In this document: in pieces, positions 30,575 to 40,541 of the stretch
How positions within the stretch are numbered: the first letter of the stretch is position 1
Layout of the letters: the number at the start of each line of letters is the position of its first letter
Assembly: GCF_030684035.1 (NCBI RefSeq)
Contig: NZ_JAUXPI010000019.1
Coordinates: 1-44,312, forward strand
Direction of reading: 5' to 3'
Source: Phaeovulum sp.
GTDB taxonomy: Bacteria; Pseudomonadota; Alphaproteobacteria; Rhodobacterales; Rhodobacteraceae
Length of the DNA: 44,312 nucleotides
Made by a program: the position numbers and the translations under genes
Notes under the pieces: generated by a model
The model's input: the letters and a program-made list of their open reading frames with translations, nothing else
Database searches by the model: none
Told to the model about the DNA's origin: nothing

Positions 30575-31660
30575 TTATTGCGGCATCTGCGCGGTGATGC
30601 CTTCGACAAAGAAGTTCAGCCCCGAAAGCATGCCATCATCCGCCACCTGGCCCGCCGCCAGCCAGGCGCTGCCATCGGCCTTGTTCAGCGGCCCGGTGAA
30701 CGGGTGATAGGTGCCCGCGCCAATCGCGGCGGCAAGCGCCAGCGCCTCGGCCTTGACCTCGGCAGGAACGGCATCCGAGATCTCGCCAATGCCGACCGCC
30801 CCGGCTCCGATGCCCTCCCAGCTTCCGTTTGAGGCCCAGCTGCCGTCAAGCATCGCGCCAACGCGCGCAACGTAATACGGCCCCCAGTTGTCGATGATCG
30901 ACGAAATCCGCGGGGCCGGGGCAAAGGCCCCCATGTCGGATGCCTGACCGAAGGTATAGATGCCCGCTTCCTGCGCCTTGGCCTGCGGCGCGGTGCTGTC
31001 GGTGTGCTGCATCAGCACATCGACGCCCTCGGCGATCAGCGCGGCGGCGGCATCTGCCTCTTTCGCCGGGTCGAACCAGGTGTAGGCCCAGACCACCTTC
31101 ATCTCCACCGCAGGGTTGACCTTGCGGGCGTGGATGAAGGCCGAGTTGATGCCCTGCACCACTTCCGGGATCGGGAAAGACCCGATATAGCCGATCTTGT
31201 TGGTTTTGGTCATGCGGCCCGCAATCGTGCCGATCACCGCGCGGCCTTCGTAAAAGCGGGCGTCATAGGTGGAAACGTTGTCGGCGCGCTTGTAGCCGGT
31301 GGCATGCTCGAACCGCACGTTCGGGAACTTGGCGGCCACGTTCATCACCGCGTCCATGTAGCCGAACGAGGTGGCGAAGATCAGCTGATTGCCCGCCAGC
31401 GCCATCTGCGTCAGCACCCGCTCGGCATCCGGGCCTTCGGGCACGTTCTCGACATAGGAGGTGATGACCTTGTCGCCGAATGCCGCTTCGACCGCCTGGC
31501 GGCCCTGGTCGTGCTGGAACGACCAGCCCATGTCGCCCACCGGGCCGACATACATGAAGGCGACCTTCAGCGGGTCGGCGGCCCAGGCCGCGCGGCCAAG
31601 GCCAAGGCTCAAGGCCGCGGCGGTGATCGCGGTGGTGGTCATGAAGGATCTGCGGTTCAT
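30575..31660 (-). CDS. BMP-family ABC transporter substrate-binding protein (purine/nucleoside type)
   Basis: Periplasmic binding protein of the Bmp/PnrA family, 361 aa from the ATG at 31660. The leader MNRRSFMTTTAITAAALSLG has a twin-arginine motif, so Tat export is likely. Family features are VAFMYVGPVGDMGWSFQHDQGR (in two halves), FATSFGYMDAV, RFYEGRAVIGTIAGRMTK, IGYIGSFPIPEV, NPAVEMKVVWAYTWFDPAKE and VLMQHTDS. Members bind nucleosides or purines. It heads a cluster with two permeases and an ATPase next to xanthine dehydrogenase genes, so xanthine, hypoxanthine or a purine nucleoside is the likely substrate. Confidence 0.92.
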   Translation of the reverse strand: MNRRSFMTTTAITAAALSLGLGRAAWAADPLKVAFMYVGPVGDMGWSFQHDQGRQAVEAAFGDKVITSYVENVPEGPDAERVLTQMALAGNQLIFATSFGYMDAVMNVAAKFPNVRFEHATGYKRADNVSTYDARFYEGRAVIGTIAGRMTKTNKIGYIGSFPIPEVVQGINSAFIHARKVNPAVEMKVVWAYTWFDPAKEADAAAALIAEGVDVLMQHTDSTAPQAKAQEAGIYTFGQASDMGAFAPAPRISSIIDNWGPYYVARVGAMLDGSWASNGSWEGIGAGAVGIGEISDAVPAEVKAEALALAAAIGAGTYHPFTGPLNKADGSAWLAAGQVADDGMLSGLNFFVEGITAQMPQ

Positions 31661-31708
31661 CGAAAACTCCCCAATGTTTCGCGGGCACGCGGCCCTCGGT
31701 TGCAAGCC

Positions 31709-32641
31709 TCAGCGCGAGGCGTGGAAGATGCGCCCCAAGGCAGCCGGGGCGGCCTGCGCGCCGCGACGGTGGCGCGCAGAAATGATCACGAGCACCAGAA
31801 TGGTTATCACATATGGGGCCATCGACAAGAGTTGCACGGGTATCGCATAGCCCGCCGCCTGCAGGCGCAGCTGCAAAACCGTGACCCCGCCGAAAAGATA
31901 GGCACCCAGCAGCACCCGCTCGATGCGCCACGAGGCAAAGACCACGATCGCCAGCGCAATCCAGCCCGCGCCCGCGGTCATCCCCTCGGTCCATTGCGGC
32001 ACCCGCACCAGGCTCAGATAGGCACCGCCAAGCCCGGCCAGCGCACCGCCAAAGGCCAGCGCCGCCAGCCGCACCATCACCACGCGGTAGCCCAGCGCAT
32101 GCGCGGCATCGTGGTTTTCGCCGACCGCGCGCAATATCAGCCCGGCGCGCGAAAGGTGCAGGAACAGCCACACCGCGACGATCAGCGCCAGCGACAGATA
32201 CACCACCCAGTCGTGGCGAAACAGCACTGGCCCCAGCACCGGCAGATCGGCCAGCCCGCCAAGGTCGAGCTTTCCGGTGGCGGGCGGGCGCACCCCCTCG
32301 AAGCCCTTGCCGATCAGCGCCGAAAGCCCCATCCCGAACAGCGTGAGCGCAAGCCCGGTCGCCACCTGATTCGACAGCAGAACCTGGGTGAGAAAGCCAA
32401 AGACCAGCGCCATCGCCGCCCCGGCACCGGCACCCGCCAGAAAGCCGAGCGCCGGGCTGCCGGTCATCACCGCCCCGGCAAAGCCGCCGATCGCGCCCAT
32501 GATCATCATGCCCTCGACACCGAGGTTCAGCACCCCCGCCTTTTCGGCGATCAACTCGCCGGTCGCGGCCAGCAGGATAGGGGTCGAGGCCACCATCAGC
32601 ATCGCCATCAGCGCCACAAGGTCGATCCCGCCCAGCGTCAT
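31709..32641 (-). CDS. ABC transporter permease, purine/nucleoside type (second)
   Basis: Inner-membrane permease of the YufQ/BPD_transp_2 family, 310 aa from the ATG at 32641, which overlaps the stop of the preceding permease (ATGA). Eight or so hydrophobic segments are visible, with the signature EKAGVLNLGVEGMMIMGAI near residues 33-51 and GLILRAVGENHDAAHALG. It pairs with the larger permease to form the channel of the BMP-type transporter. The binding protein gene follows 48 bases downstream. Confidence 0.93.
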   Translation of the reverse strand: MTLGGIDLVALMAMLMVASTPILLAATGELIAEKAGVLNLGVEGMMIMGAIGGFAGAVMTGSPALGFLAGAGAGAAMALVFGFLTQVLLSNQVATGLALTLFGMGLSALIGKGFEGVRPPATGKLDLGGLADLPVLGPVLFRHDWVVYLSLALIVAVWLFLHLSRAGLILRAVGENHDAAHALGYRVVMVRLAALAFGGALAGLGGAYLSLVRVPQWTEGMTAGAGWIALAIVVFASWRIERVLLGAYLFGGVTVLQLRLQAAGYAIPVQLLSMAPYVITILVLVIISARHRRGAQAAPAALGRIFHASR

Positions 32642-33717
32642 GCCCGCGCCTTTCCCCATTGCACCGTGTAATTGGTCAAAAGGTCCATCCCGAGCAGGAA
32701 GAACAGCAACAATCCCTGAAACACCTGAATCGCCGCCGCAGGCAGCCGCAACGTCAGTTGCGCCATGTCGCCGCCGATATAGGTCAGCGCCATCAGCAAG
32801 CCCGCAAGCAAAATGCCCACCGGGTTGAGGCGGCCCAGAAACGCCACGATGATCGCGGTAAAGCCGTAGCCCGCGTTGAAACTGTCGGTGACCTGCCCCG
32901 ACGGGCCCGCCACCTCGAACATTCCCGCAAGCCCCGCCAGCGCCCCCGAGAGGCCAAGGCAAAACCCCACCAGCCGCGCCGGTGCCACCCCGGCAAAGCG
33001 CGCCGCCTTGGGCGCATCGCCCGCCACCTGAATGCGAAAGCCCGCAATATGGCGGTTCATCAGCACATAGGTGCCGATCAGCGCCGCAATTCCCGCAACC
33101 ACCCCCCAATGCACGCCGCTTCCAGCAATCAGCTCCGCGTTATGCGCCGAGGGGTATTGTTGCAGGTTGCGCGAGCCCGGAAAGCCGAACCCCGCCGGGT
33201 TCTTCAGCGGCCCGAAAGCGGCCCAGGCCAGCAAGTTCTGCGCGACATAGACGAGCATCAGCGAAACCAGAATTTCCGATGCGCCGAAACGGTTTTTCAG
33301 CAGCGCCGGAATCATTCCCCAGACCCAGCCACCGAAAGCCCCGGCCAGCACCATGGCGGGAAAGATCAGCGCGCTTTCGGCCGGAAATGCCGCCAACGCC
33401 ACCGCCGCCCCGCAGAGCGCGCCGATGATGTATTGGCCCTCGGCCCCGATATTCCAGATACCGGCGCGAAACCCCACCGCCAGCCCCGCCGCGATCAGGA
33501 TGAGCGGCCCCGCCTTGATGAACAACTGGCCGCGGAAATACCCGGCATTGGCACCGAACAGCGGATCCCAGAAAATCACCCGGATCGCCTCAAATGGGTC
33601 GGAGCCCAGAAGCGCGAAAAGCCCGCCCCCCGCCAGCATCGTTGCCAGCACCGCCAGCACCGGCGTCGCCCAGCTCCAGAACCGCGACGGGGCAGGGCGC
33701 GCGACCAGCGTTATCAT
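32638..33717 (-). CDS. ABC transporter permease, purine/nucleoside type (first)
   Basis: Inner-membrane permease of the YufP type, 359 aa, about eight to ten hydrophobic segments. Family stretches are GLAVGFRAGIWNIGAEGQYIIGAL, split over residues about 78-101, FGASEILVSLMLVYVA and AGFRIQVAGDAPKAARFAG. Its start overlaps the ATPase stop (33714-33717) and its stop overlaps the second permease start, so all three are translationally coupled. Confidence 0.93.
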   Translation of the reverse strand: MITLVARPAPSRFWSWATPVLAVLATMLAGGGLFALLGSDPFEAIRVIFWDPLFGANAGYFRGQLFIKAGPLILIAAGLAVGFRAGIWNIGAEGQYIIGALCGAAVALAAFPAESALIFPAMVLAGAFGGWVWGMIPALLKNRFGASEILVSLMLVYVAQNLLAWAAFGPLKNPAGFGFPGSRNLQQYPSAHNAELIAGSGVHWGVVAGIAALIGTYVLMNRHIAGFRIQVAGDAPKAARFAGVAPARLVGFCLGLSGALAGLAGMFEVAGPSGQVTDSFNAGYGFTAIIVAFLGRLNPVGILLAGLLMALTYIGGDMAQLTLRLPAAAIQVFQGLLLFFLLGMDLLTNYTVQWGKARA

Positions 33718-35243
33718 GCCAGCACCTCCAGCGGTTTCATCCCATGCGCGCCGCCGAGGCTCAGCCCGATTTCCCGCAGGGTCAGCTTCGCGGTGGCCTG
33801 CGGCGGCGACAGCCGACCCTCGTTCAGCGCCGCGAACCTGTCTGATATTTCAAGGAGTTCGTCAAGGTCCTGGCTGATGACGATGACCCCAGCACCCGCC
33901 GCTGCAAGGTCAAGCAGCGCTTGGCGAATGGCGGCGGCGGCGGCGGCATCCACCCCCCAGGTCGGTTGATTGACCACCAGCACCTCGGGTGCCTGCAACA
34001 CCTCGCGGCCGATCACGAATTTCTGCAGATTGCCGCCCGAAAGTGCGCGCGCCGCCACCTGCGGCCCCGGCGTGCGCACATCGAATGCGGCGATGATTTC
34101 CGCGGCAAAGGCGCGCGCCGCGCGGCGGTCGATGAAACCGTGGCGGGTCAGCGGGCGGCGCATGGTGCCGGTCAGCACGGCGTTTTCGGTCAGGCTCATG
34201 TCGGGGGCGGCGGCATGGCCCAGCCGCTCTTCGGGTGCGGCGAGCAGGCCGCGCGCGCGGCGCGGGTTCGGCCCCAGCGTTGACACATCCTCGCCCTTCA
34301 GCACCACCGTGCCGGCGCTACTTGGCCGCTCGCCCGAAAGCGTCGCCAGCAGGTCTTCCTGACCATTGCCCGCCACCCCGCCGATGCCCAGCACCTCGCC
34401 CCGGCGCAACTCGAAACTGACCGATTTCAGCGATGGCCCAAAGGCCGAGGCTGGCGGCATGTGCAGCCCGACCACTTCCAGGAGAACCTCGCCCGGCTTG
34501 CGCCCGGCCCGGTCGGTCAGCTTCAGCTCCGCCCCCACCATCAGTTCGGCCAACTCATGCGCCGTGCGTTCGCGCGGGTTGCAGGCCGCCACCACCCGCC
34601 CGCCACGCAAGATCGTCGCGCGGTCGCAGAGGCTGCGGATCTCCTCGAGCTTGTGGCTGATGTAGAGGATCGCGGTTCCCTCCGCCGCCAGCAGCCGCAG
34701 CGTGGCAAACAAAATCTCTACCTCCTGCGGCGTCAGCACCGAGGTCGGCTCGTCCATGATCAGCAGCTTCGGCTCCTGCAACAGGCAGCGGATGATCTCG
34801 ACCCGCTGGCGCTCGCCCGCCGACAAATCGCCGACGATCCGGCCGGGGTCGAGTGGCAGCCCGTAAGCATCGCTCACCGCCCGGATGCGTGCCGCAAGCT
34901 GGCGCAGCGGCGGCGGGTTTTCCATGCCAAGCGCCACGTTCTCGGCCACGTTCAGCGCCTCGAACAGCGAAAAGTGCTGAAACACCATCGCCACCCCGGC
35001 GGCCCGCGCCGCATGCGGATCGGGCGGCGCGTAGGGCGCGCCGCGCAGCACCATGCTGCCCGCATCGGGCCGCACCAGCCCGTAGATCATCTTGACCAGG
35101 GTCGATTTGCCTGCGCCGTTCTCGCCCAGAAGCGCATGCACCTGCCCCGGAGCGATGGCAAGGTTGACCGCGTCGTTCGCCAGTACGCCCGGATAGGCCT
35201 TGCTCAGGCCCTCCACGCGCAGCAACGGCTCTGTCGCGCCCAT
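33714..35243 (-). CDS. ABC transporter ATPase with two nucleotide-binding domains
   Basis: Energises the BMP-type purine transporter. I prefer the ATG at 35243 with GGGGGAG upstream (509 aa); an ATG four codons earlier is possible. The first domain has Walker A LLGENGAGKSTLVKM, signature LSAGERQRVEI and Walker B LLIMDEPTSVLTP. The second, degenerate domain has IGGVAGNGQEDLLATLSG in place of Walker A, LSGGNLQKFVIGRE and VLVVNQPTWGVD, where the Walker B Glu is Gln. Such asymmetric tandem ATPases are typical of the YufO/RbsA-like group. It follows xdhC after 19 bases, so transport and xanthine oxidation appear co-transcribed. Confidence 0.93.
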   Translation of the reverse strand: MGATEPLLRVEGLSKAYPGVLANDAVNLAIAPGQVHALLGENGAGKSTLVKMIYGLVRPDAGSMVLRGAPYAPPDPHAARAAGVAMVFQHFSLFEALNVAENVALGMENPPPLRQLAARIRAVSDAYGLPLDPGRIVGDLSAGERQRVEIIRCLLQEPKLLIMDEPTSVLTPQEVEILFATLRLLAAEGTAILYISHKLEEIRSLCDRATILRGGRVVAACNPRERTAHELAELMVGAELKLTDRAGRKPGEVLLEVVGLHMPPASAFGPSLKSVSFELRRGEVLGIGGVAGNGQEDLLATLSGERPSSAGTVVLKGEDVSTLGPNPRRARGLLAAPEERLGHAAAPDMSLTENAVLTGTMRRPLTRHGFIDRRAARAFAAEIIAAFDVRTPGPQVAARALSGGNLQKFVIGREVLQAPEVLVVNQPTWGVDAAAAAAIRQALLDLAAAGAGVIVISQDLDELLEISDRFAALNEGRLSPPQATAKLTLREIGLSLGGAHGMKPLEVLA

Positions 35244-35262
35244 CCGCTCCCCCATCGGCGTG

Positions 35263-36147
35263 CTACCCCGTGCCCTTGAGTAGCGCGGCAACAACCCCCA
35301 CGGCAATGGCCTGCGGGTGTTTTCCCAAATCAGGCGCGCCAATCGGGCAGGTGATGCGCGCAATTTCGGCGCTGCCGTGGCCAAGCACCGCGAGCCGTGA
35401 GGCAAACCGTGCCGCTTTGCTTGCCGAACCGATCAGCCCGAGGCGCGAAAACCCGTGCTGAAGAATCGCGTGGCAGAGCGCGAGGTCAAGCGCATGCGCA
35501 TGGGTGACCACCAGATGCTGCGCGTCCGGCGGGGCCAGCGGCACCAGCCCTGCGGGATCGGCCGCGACCAGCTGGCGCACGCCGGGCGGAACCGCGCCAA
35601 ACCGCGCCGCGTCGAAATCGACCCATGTCAGCGCGAATTGCGGCAAGGGGGCCAGCACCGAAACCAGCGCCCGTCCCACATGCCCCGCCCCCCAGACCCA
35701 GACCGGCAGCGGTGCCGGGGCCACCGGTTCGGCCAGCCAGCCGCCAATCAGCCGCGGCCCGCGCGGTGCCCGCCCCGCCAGCCGCGCCACCGCAGCGGGC
35801 ATCGGCCCCGCGCCCGCCAGCGGGCTGAGCCGCACCGGCCCGCGCATCGCCGCTACCGCCGCCGCATCCAGCCGCTCGTAAACCAGCGTCACCGCGCCGC
35901 CACAGCACTGGCCCAGCCCCGGCCCGAGCGCGAGCTTTTCCACCCCTTCAAACCCCGCCCGCGCCGCCGCCAGCGCCCGCCATTCCAGCGCGCCGCCGCC
36001 AATCGTGCCTTCAAGCCGATCCGGCCAGACCAGCATTTCCGCCCCCGCCTCGCGCGGGGCCGAGCCCTTGACCTCGGCCAGCAGCACCCGGGTAAACGGC
36101 CCCCAAAGCGCCGCCGCCCGCGCCAGCGCCTCGGGGTTCAGGCTCAT
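35263..36147 (-). CDS. xdhC: XdhC, xanthine dehydrogenase maturation factor
   Basis: XdhC binds molybdenum cofactor, promotes its sulfuration and inserts it into XdhB. The 294-aa product has the N-terminal signature LLAEVKGSAPREAGAEMLVW (23-42) with GTIGGGALEW (48-57), and the C-terminal Rossmann-like VWVWGAGHVGRALVSVLAPL. The last part has RLGLIGSASKAARFASRL and CPIGAPDLGKHPQAIAVGV. The start overlaps the xdhB stop (ATGA). Complete length. Confidence 0.95.
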   Translation of the reverse strand: MSLNPEALARAAALWGPFTRVLLAEVKGSAPREAGAEMLVWPDRLEGTIGGGALEWRALAAARAGFEGVEKLALGPGLGQCCGGAVTLVYERLDAAAVAAMRGPVRLSPLAGAGPMPAAVARLAGRAPRGPRLIGGWLAEPVAPAPLPVWVWGAGHVGRALVSVLAPLPQFALTWVDFDAARFGAVPPGVRQLVAADPAGLVPLAPPDAQHLVVTHAHALDLALCHAILQHGFSRLGLIGSASKAARFASRLAVLGHGSAEIARITCPIGAPDLGKHPQAIAVGVVAALLKGTG

Positions 36148-38468
36148 GCCCGCCCAGCCCGCGCCACCGCCGCCAGCACCGCCTCGGGGGTCGCCGGTGC
36201 CGCGAGGCCATGCCAGTGCGGTCCGCAGGCGGCGCAGGCCGCACCCAGCGCCTGATGCACCGAAATGGCCAGCATCAGCGGCGGCTCGCCCACCGCTTTC
36301 GACCGGTGGATGCTTGCCACCCGGTTCCGCCCCGGCCAGAGCGCCACGTTGAAAACCCCGGGCCGGTCCGACGCGGCCGGTATCTTGTAGGTCGAGGGCG
36401 CATGGGTCAAAAGCCGCCCGGCCTCATCCCAGACCAGTTCTTCGGTGGTCAGCCAGCCCGCGCCCTGCACATAGCCGCCCTCGATCTGGCCAATGTCGAT
36501 CGCCGGGTTGAGGCTCGCGCCCGCGTCATGCACGATGTCGGCGCGCAATATCCGGTTTTCGCCGGTCAGGGTGTCGATCACCACCTCGGTTACCGCCGCG
36601 CCATAGGCGAAATAGTAAAACGGCCGCCCGCGCCCCGCCACACGGTCCCAGTCAAGCTCGGGTGTGGCGTAAAAGCCGGTGGCCGAAAGGCTGACCCGCG
36701 CCTGATAGGCCGCGGCCACGGCCTCGGCAAAGGCCATGTCGCTTGCACCCGCAAACACCCGCCCGGCCTCGAAATGCACCTCCTTCGGGTCCAGCCCCGC
36801 GCCCGCCGCCAGATGCGCGGCAATCCGCGCGCGGATCGTGTCGCAGGCCGCCTGCACCGCCATGCCGTTGAGGTCGGTCCCCGACGAGGCGGCGGTGGCC
36901 GAGGTGTTGGGCACCTTGCCGGTATCGGTCGCTTCCACCCGCACCGCCGCCACATCGATGCCGAATGCCGCCGCCGCCACCTGGCCGATCTTGCGGTGCA
37001 GGCCTTGCCCCATCTCGGTGCCGCCGTGGCTCAGCCCCACCGAGCCATCGGTATAGACCTGCACCAGCGCCCCCGCCTGATTGAGATGGGTGAGCGTGAA
37101 GGAAATCCCGAATTTCACCGGGGTCAGCGCAATGCCCCGCTTCAAACTCCGGTTGCGGCGGTTCCACGCGGCAATCTCGCGCTGCCGCGACGCCAGATCG
37201 GCGGTTCTCTCCAACTCTGCCACAATCGCCCCAAGCTCGAAATCGACCACCTCCTGGCCATAATGGGTGCATTGTGTCTTCTTCGCCGAAATACCCTCGG
37301 GGGGGCTCGGGGGGGCAGAGGCCCCCCCCGCCTCGGCATAAAAATTCCGCCGCCGCAACTCCAGCGGGTCGATCCCGAGCTGATGCGCGGCATGTTCCAT
37401 CACCCGCTCGATGCCGATCATCCCCTGCGGCCCGCCAAAGCCGCGAAACGCGGTGGCGCTTTGGGTATGGGTGCGCAGCCGGTGGCTTTCGATCCGCATG
37501 GCGGGAATGCAATAGGCGTTGTCGGCGTGCAGCATGGCGCGGTCGGCGACCGGCAGGCTCAGATCCTGGCTCCAGCCGCAGCGCACGAAATGGCTGAACT
37601 CGACCCCGGCAATGCGGCCATCGGCATCAAATCCGGCGCGGTAGGAGATCCGGAAATCGTGGCGCTTGCCGGTAATCGCCATGTCGTCGTCGCGGTCATA
37701 GCGCATCTTGCAGGGCCGCCCGGTGGCCCGCGCCGCCACGGCGCAGGCCACTGCCAGCGCATTGCCCTGGCTCTCCTTGCCGCCAAAGCCGCCGCCCATC
37801 CGCCGCACCTCGATGCGCACCGCATGCAAGGGCACCCCAAGTGCCGCCGCGACCTTGTGCTGCACCTCGCTCGGATGCTGCGACGAGGCATGCACCACCA
37901 TGCCATCTTCGCCCGGCAGCGCCAGCGCTGCCTGGCCTTCAAGGTAGAAATGTTCCTGCGCGCCGGTCTCGAAAACCCCTTCGATCCGGTGCGCCGCCGC
38001 CCCGATCGCGGCTCCCGCATCGCCGCTGGCCCAGACCAGCGGCCCGCGCTCATAGCGCGAACCTGCCGCAAGCGCCTGATCTATCGTCAGAATCGCGGGC
38101 AGCTCGGCATAGTCGATAGCCCCGAGCCGCGCCGCCTTGCGCGCCGCAAGGTGGCTTTGCGCCACCACCAGAAACAGCGGCTGGCCGGCGTAATGGACCA
38201 TGCCCGTTGCCAGCAGCGGCTCGTCCGGCATGGCGGGGCCAACGTCATTGGCAAAAGCCAGATCGGCCGCGGTCAGCACCGCGACCACGCCGGGTGCCGC
38301 CCGCACCGCGCCAAGGTCGATGCGCGAAATCGTGCCATGCGCAATGCCCGAAAGCCCGAAGGCGAGGTGCAGCGTGCCCGCGGGCGTCGGAATGTCGTCG
38401 ATGTAGCGCGCCTGGCCCAGCACATGCAGCGCCGCGCTTTCATGTGGCAGCGGGGCACCGATGCTCAT
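36144..38468 (-). CDS. xdhB: XdhB, xanthine dehydrogenase molybdenum-binding subunit
   Basis: Large catalytic subunit that hydroxylates hypoxanthine and xanthine to urate, 774 aa. Conserved features are [10 protein letters not shown] (225-234), the substrate/cofactor motif [14 protein letters not shown] (337-350), and the catalytic Glu728 in [11 protein letters not shown] near the C-terminus. Residues about 380-400 ([20 protein letters not shown]) do not fit the family; they are encoded by a GC-rich palindromic repeat inserted in frame (37281-37336). Homologues run directly from NFYA to a short segment and THYGQ. Since it lies in a probable loop, the enzyme may still work. Starts overlap xdhA (ATGA) upstream. 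Confidence 0.95.
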   Translation of the reverse strand: MSIGAPLPHESAALHVLGQARYIDDIPTPAGTLHLAFGLSGIAHGTISRIDLGAVRAAPGVVAVLTAADLAFANDVGPAMPDEPLLATGMVHYAGQPLFLVVAQSHLAARKAARLGAIDYAELPAILTIDQALAAGSRYERGPLVWASGDAGAAIGAAAHRIEGVFETGAQEHFYLEGQAALALPGEDGMVVHASSQHPSEVQHKVAAALGVPLHAVRIEVRRMGGGFGGKESQGNALAVACAVAARATGRPCKMRYDRDDDMAITGKRHDFRISYRAGFDADGRIAGVEFSHFVRCGWSQDLSLPVADRAMLHADNAYCIPAMRIESHRLRTHTQSATAFRGFGGPQGMIGIERVMEHAAHQLGIDPLELRRRNFYAEAGGASAPPSPPEGISAKKTQCTHYGQEVVDFELGAIVAELERTADLASRQREIAAWNRRNRSLKRGIALTPVKFGISFTLTHLNQAGALVQVYTDGSVGLSHGGTEMGQGLHRKIGQVAAAAFGIDVAAVRVEATDTGKVPNTSATAASSGTDLNGMAVQAACDTIRARIAAHLAAGAGLDPKEVHFEAGRVFAGASDMAFAEAVAAAYQARVSLSATGFYATPELDWDRVAGRGRPFYYFAYGAAVTEVVIDTLTGENRILRADIVHDAGASLNPAIDIGQIEGGYVQGAGWLTTEELVWDEAGRLLTHAPSTYKIPAASDRPGVFNVALWPGRNRVASIHRSKAVGEPPLMLAISVHQALGAACAACGPHWHGLAAPATPEAVLAAVARAGRA
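37281..37336. repeat. GC-rich palindromic repeat inserted in frame in xdhB
   Basis: CTCGGGGGGG occurs twice in tandem (37296-37305, 37306-37315). The second G-run with the following C pairs with GCCCCCCC (321-328 of that block) around an AGAG loop, so GGGGGGGC (37309-37316) and GCCCCCCC (37321-37328) form a strong hairpin. The flank ATACCCTCGG is like dispersed intergenic palindromes I recall from Rhodobacterales genomes. Here the repeat adds roughly 15-19 codons to xdhB without a frameshift. Confidence 0.7.
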
Positions 38469-39853
38469 GGTGCCACCGCGCGCAGTTGAACCGCCTCGCC
38501 CGCAAGATCACGCGCATAGCGGATGACCAGGTTTTGCGCCGCCTGCATCCGGTAGGCGGCAGAGGCGCGCAAATCGCTGATCGGGGCGAAATCCTGCGCC
38601 AGAAGCGGTGCGAGCGTGGCCAGCGTCGCCTCCTCCAGCCGCCGCCCGATCAGCGCGGCTTCAAGCGCGCGGGCGCGCTTGGGCACCGCCGCCATGCCGC
38701 CAAAGGCGATCCGCGCGGCACTTATACGCCCCGCCTTCTCGGTCAGGTTGAACGCCGCGGTGAGTGCCGAAATATCCTGATCGTGGCGCTTGGAAAGCTT
38801 GTAGACGCGCAGCCCCGGGGCGCGGGCGGGAAAGCTTACCGCCTCGATGAATTCGCCCGCTGCGCGGTCCTGGCTGCGGTAGCCAAGATAGAAATCCTCA
38901 AGCGGCATCTCGCGCCGCGCCGCGCCCCGGCGCAGCTGCAACCGCGCGCCAAGCGCGATCAGCGCTGGTGGCGCATCGGCGATCGGCGAGCCATTGGCGA
39001 TATTGCCGCCAAGCGTTGCCATGGCGCGGATCTGCGGGCTGGCAAAGCGCTTGAGCAGCGCCGCGAAGGCCGGGTGCGGCCCGGCAAGCGCCGCCGCCAG
39101 CGCGGCAATGCTGACCGCCGCGCCGATCCGCATCAGGCCGCCAGCCTCGGTGATCGTCTGCAGATCCGCGCAGCGGTGCAGAAAAACCGCCTCGCCCAAT
39201 GGCTTGAGCGCCTTGGTGATGCCAAGGCCCAGATCGGTTCCCCCCGCAACCAGCACCGTCTGCGGATGCGCAAGCAGCCATGCGGCAAGCGCATCGGCGG
39301 TTTCGGGAAAGCAACCCGCCGCGCCCTCGGCCAATGGGTGCTCTGCCCAAGCCGAATGCACAAGCACCGCGTCTTCGCGCATCCGGTCTGGCACCGGGGC
39401 GGCGGCGGCGGCTTCGGCGGCGCGGATGATCGGCGCGTAGCCGGTGCAGCGGCAGAGGTTGCCCGCAAGCGCTTCGTCGTGGTCGCTCTCGCCGTTGAGA
39501 TGTGCGGCGGCGAGCGCCATGGCGATGCCGGGGGTGCAAAAACCGCATTGCGACCCGTGCAGGTCGATCAGCGCAGTTTGCACCGGGTGTGGGCTCGCGG
39601 CGGTGCCGATGCCTTCGATGGTGCGCAGCGCCTTGCCGTGAAGCTGCGGCATCAGCGTGATGCAGGCGTTGATCGCGTGGCTGCCCGCAGCATCGGTCAA
39701 AAGCACCGTGCAGGCCCCGCAATCGCCCTCGCGGCAGGCCTCCTTGCTGCCGGTCAGGCCGCGCTCTTCGCGCAGCCAGTCAAGAACCGTGGTGCCGGGA
39801 TCGGCAAGCTCCAGGGTGGTGGTTTCTCCGTTCAGAAGAAACGTGATCTGCAT
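38465..39853 (-). CDS. xdhA: XdhA, xanthine dehydrogenase FAD/[2Fe-2S] subunit
   Basis: Small subunit that takes electrons from the Mo centre to NAD. I choose the ATG at 39853 ([10 protein letters not shown]), which gives 462 aa, the length known for the Rhodobacter capsulatus subunit; upstream ATGs at 39940 and nearer would add an unconserved tail. Plant-type [2Fe-2S] Cys40, Cys45, Cys48 and Cys64 are present, then a second cluster with SQCGFCTPG and [10 protein letters not shown]. The FAD domain has [11 protein letters not shown] and [15 protein letters not shown]. It is the first gene of the xdhABC-transporter operon. Confidence 0.94.
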   Translation of the reverse strand: MQITFLLNGETTTLELADPGTTVLDWLREERGLTGSKEACREGDCGACTVLLTDAAGSHAINACITLMPQLHGKALRTIEGIGTAASPHPVQTALIDLHGSQCGFCTPGIAMALAAAHLNGESDHDEALAGNLCRCTGYAPIIRAAEAAAAAPVPDRMREDAVLVHSAWAEHPLAEGAAGCFPETADALAAWLLAHPQTVLVAGGTDLGLGITKALKPLGEAVFLHRCADLQTITEAGGLMRIGAAVSIAALAAALAGPHPAFAALLKRFASPQIRAMATLGGNIANGSPIADAPPALIALGARLQLRRGAARREMPLEDFYLGYRSQDRAAGEFIEAVSFPARAPGLRVYKLSKRHDQDISALTAAFNLTEKAGRISAARIAFGGMAAVPKRARALEAALIGRRLEEATLATLAPLLAQDFAPISDLRASAAYRMQAAQNLVIRYARDLAGEAVQLRAVAP

Positions 39854-39980
39854 GGGTTCGCCTGCCGCGGTCTTTGCCATTCCGGCATCTGCGCCCCCAC
39901 CCGATGCGGCGTAAAGCGGCGGGCGCGCCGGTTCGGTCATGAAAGCCCGCCTATGCCACGCTTGGCAAGGGCCTTGCCGT

Positions 39981-40436
39981 TCAGAGCGTGGCGGCAAGCG
40001 CCGCAAGCTGGTCGGTGGCCGCCCCCCAGCCCGCCTCGAAGCCCATTTCCGCGTGGCGCCGTGCCGTCGCCTCGTTGGCATGCAGCGCGCGCACCAGGTA
40101 ATCGGTGCCGCCGGGGACGGCGGCAAGGCTGATGTCGGCGGTGAAGAAGGGTTTCGGTGCCGGGCGAAAGCCCGCCAGCAGGCAATCGGTAAAGACCAGC
40201 CGCCGCCCCGGCTCGGTCAGCAGGAAACAGCCCTCCGAGGCGTGCTCGCTGCCGTCGGGCAAGAGCATCGAGGTGTAAAACCGCCCACCCGGCTGCACAT
40301 CAAGCACCGCCTCGACAGTTTTTGTCGGGCGCGGCGCAAACCATTGCATCAGCAAATGCGGCTCGGTCCAGAGCCGCCAGACGATGGCGGGCGGGGCGGC
40401 AATGTGTCGGTGCAGCGTCAGGGTCAGTTCGGGCAT
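39981..40436 (-). CDS. AHSA1/SRPBCC-domain protein
   Basis: Small soluble protein of the START/Bet v1-like SRPBCC superfamily (activator of Hsp90 ATPase 1-like), 151 aa. The ATG at 40436 has a strong AAAGGAGG. Typical stretches are [31 protein letters not shown] (in pieces, residues 3-33), [18 protein letters not shown] and, at the end, [20 protein letters not shown]. The fold makes a hydrophobic cavity; the ligand is unknown. It lies about 130 bases upstream of xdhA on the same strand and is divergent from dnaE. Confidence 0.9.
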   Translation of the reverse strand: MPELTLTLHRHIAAPPAIVWRLWTEPHLLMQWFAPRPTKTVEAVLDVQPGGRFYTSMLLPDGSEHASEGCFLLTEPGRRLVFTDCLLAGFRPAPKPFFTADISLAAVPGGTDYLVRALHANEATARRHAEMGFEAGWGAATDQLAALAATL

Positions 40437-40541
40437 GTCGGCCTCCTTTGGCTGCAAGGCTAGCGGTGGCGGGCGGTGCCGCGCAAGGGGGATGCGGAAA
40501 GGGGGGTGAAAAGCGCCGCCGCCTCGCCTAAGCCTAGGGGC

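Noticed and set aside
36210-38489. 759-codon plus-strand frame
   Set aside because: Antisense of xdhB; composition dominated by Arg, His and Gly.
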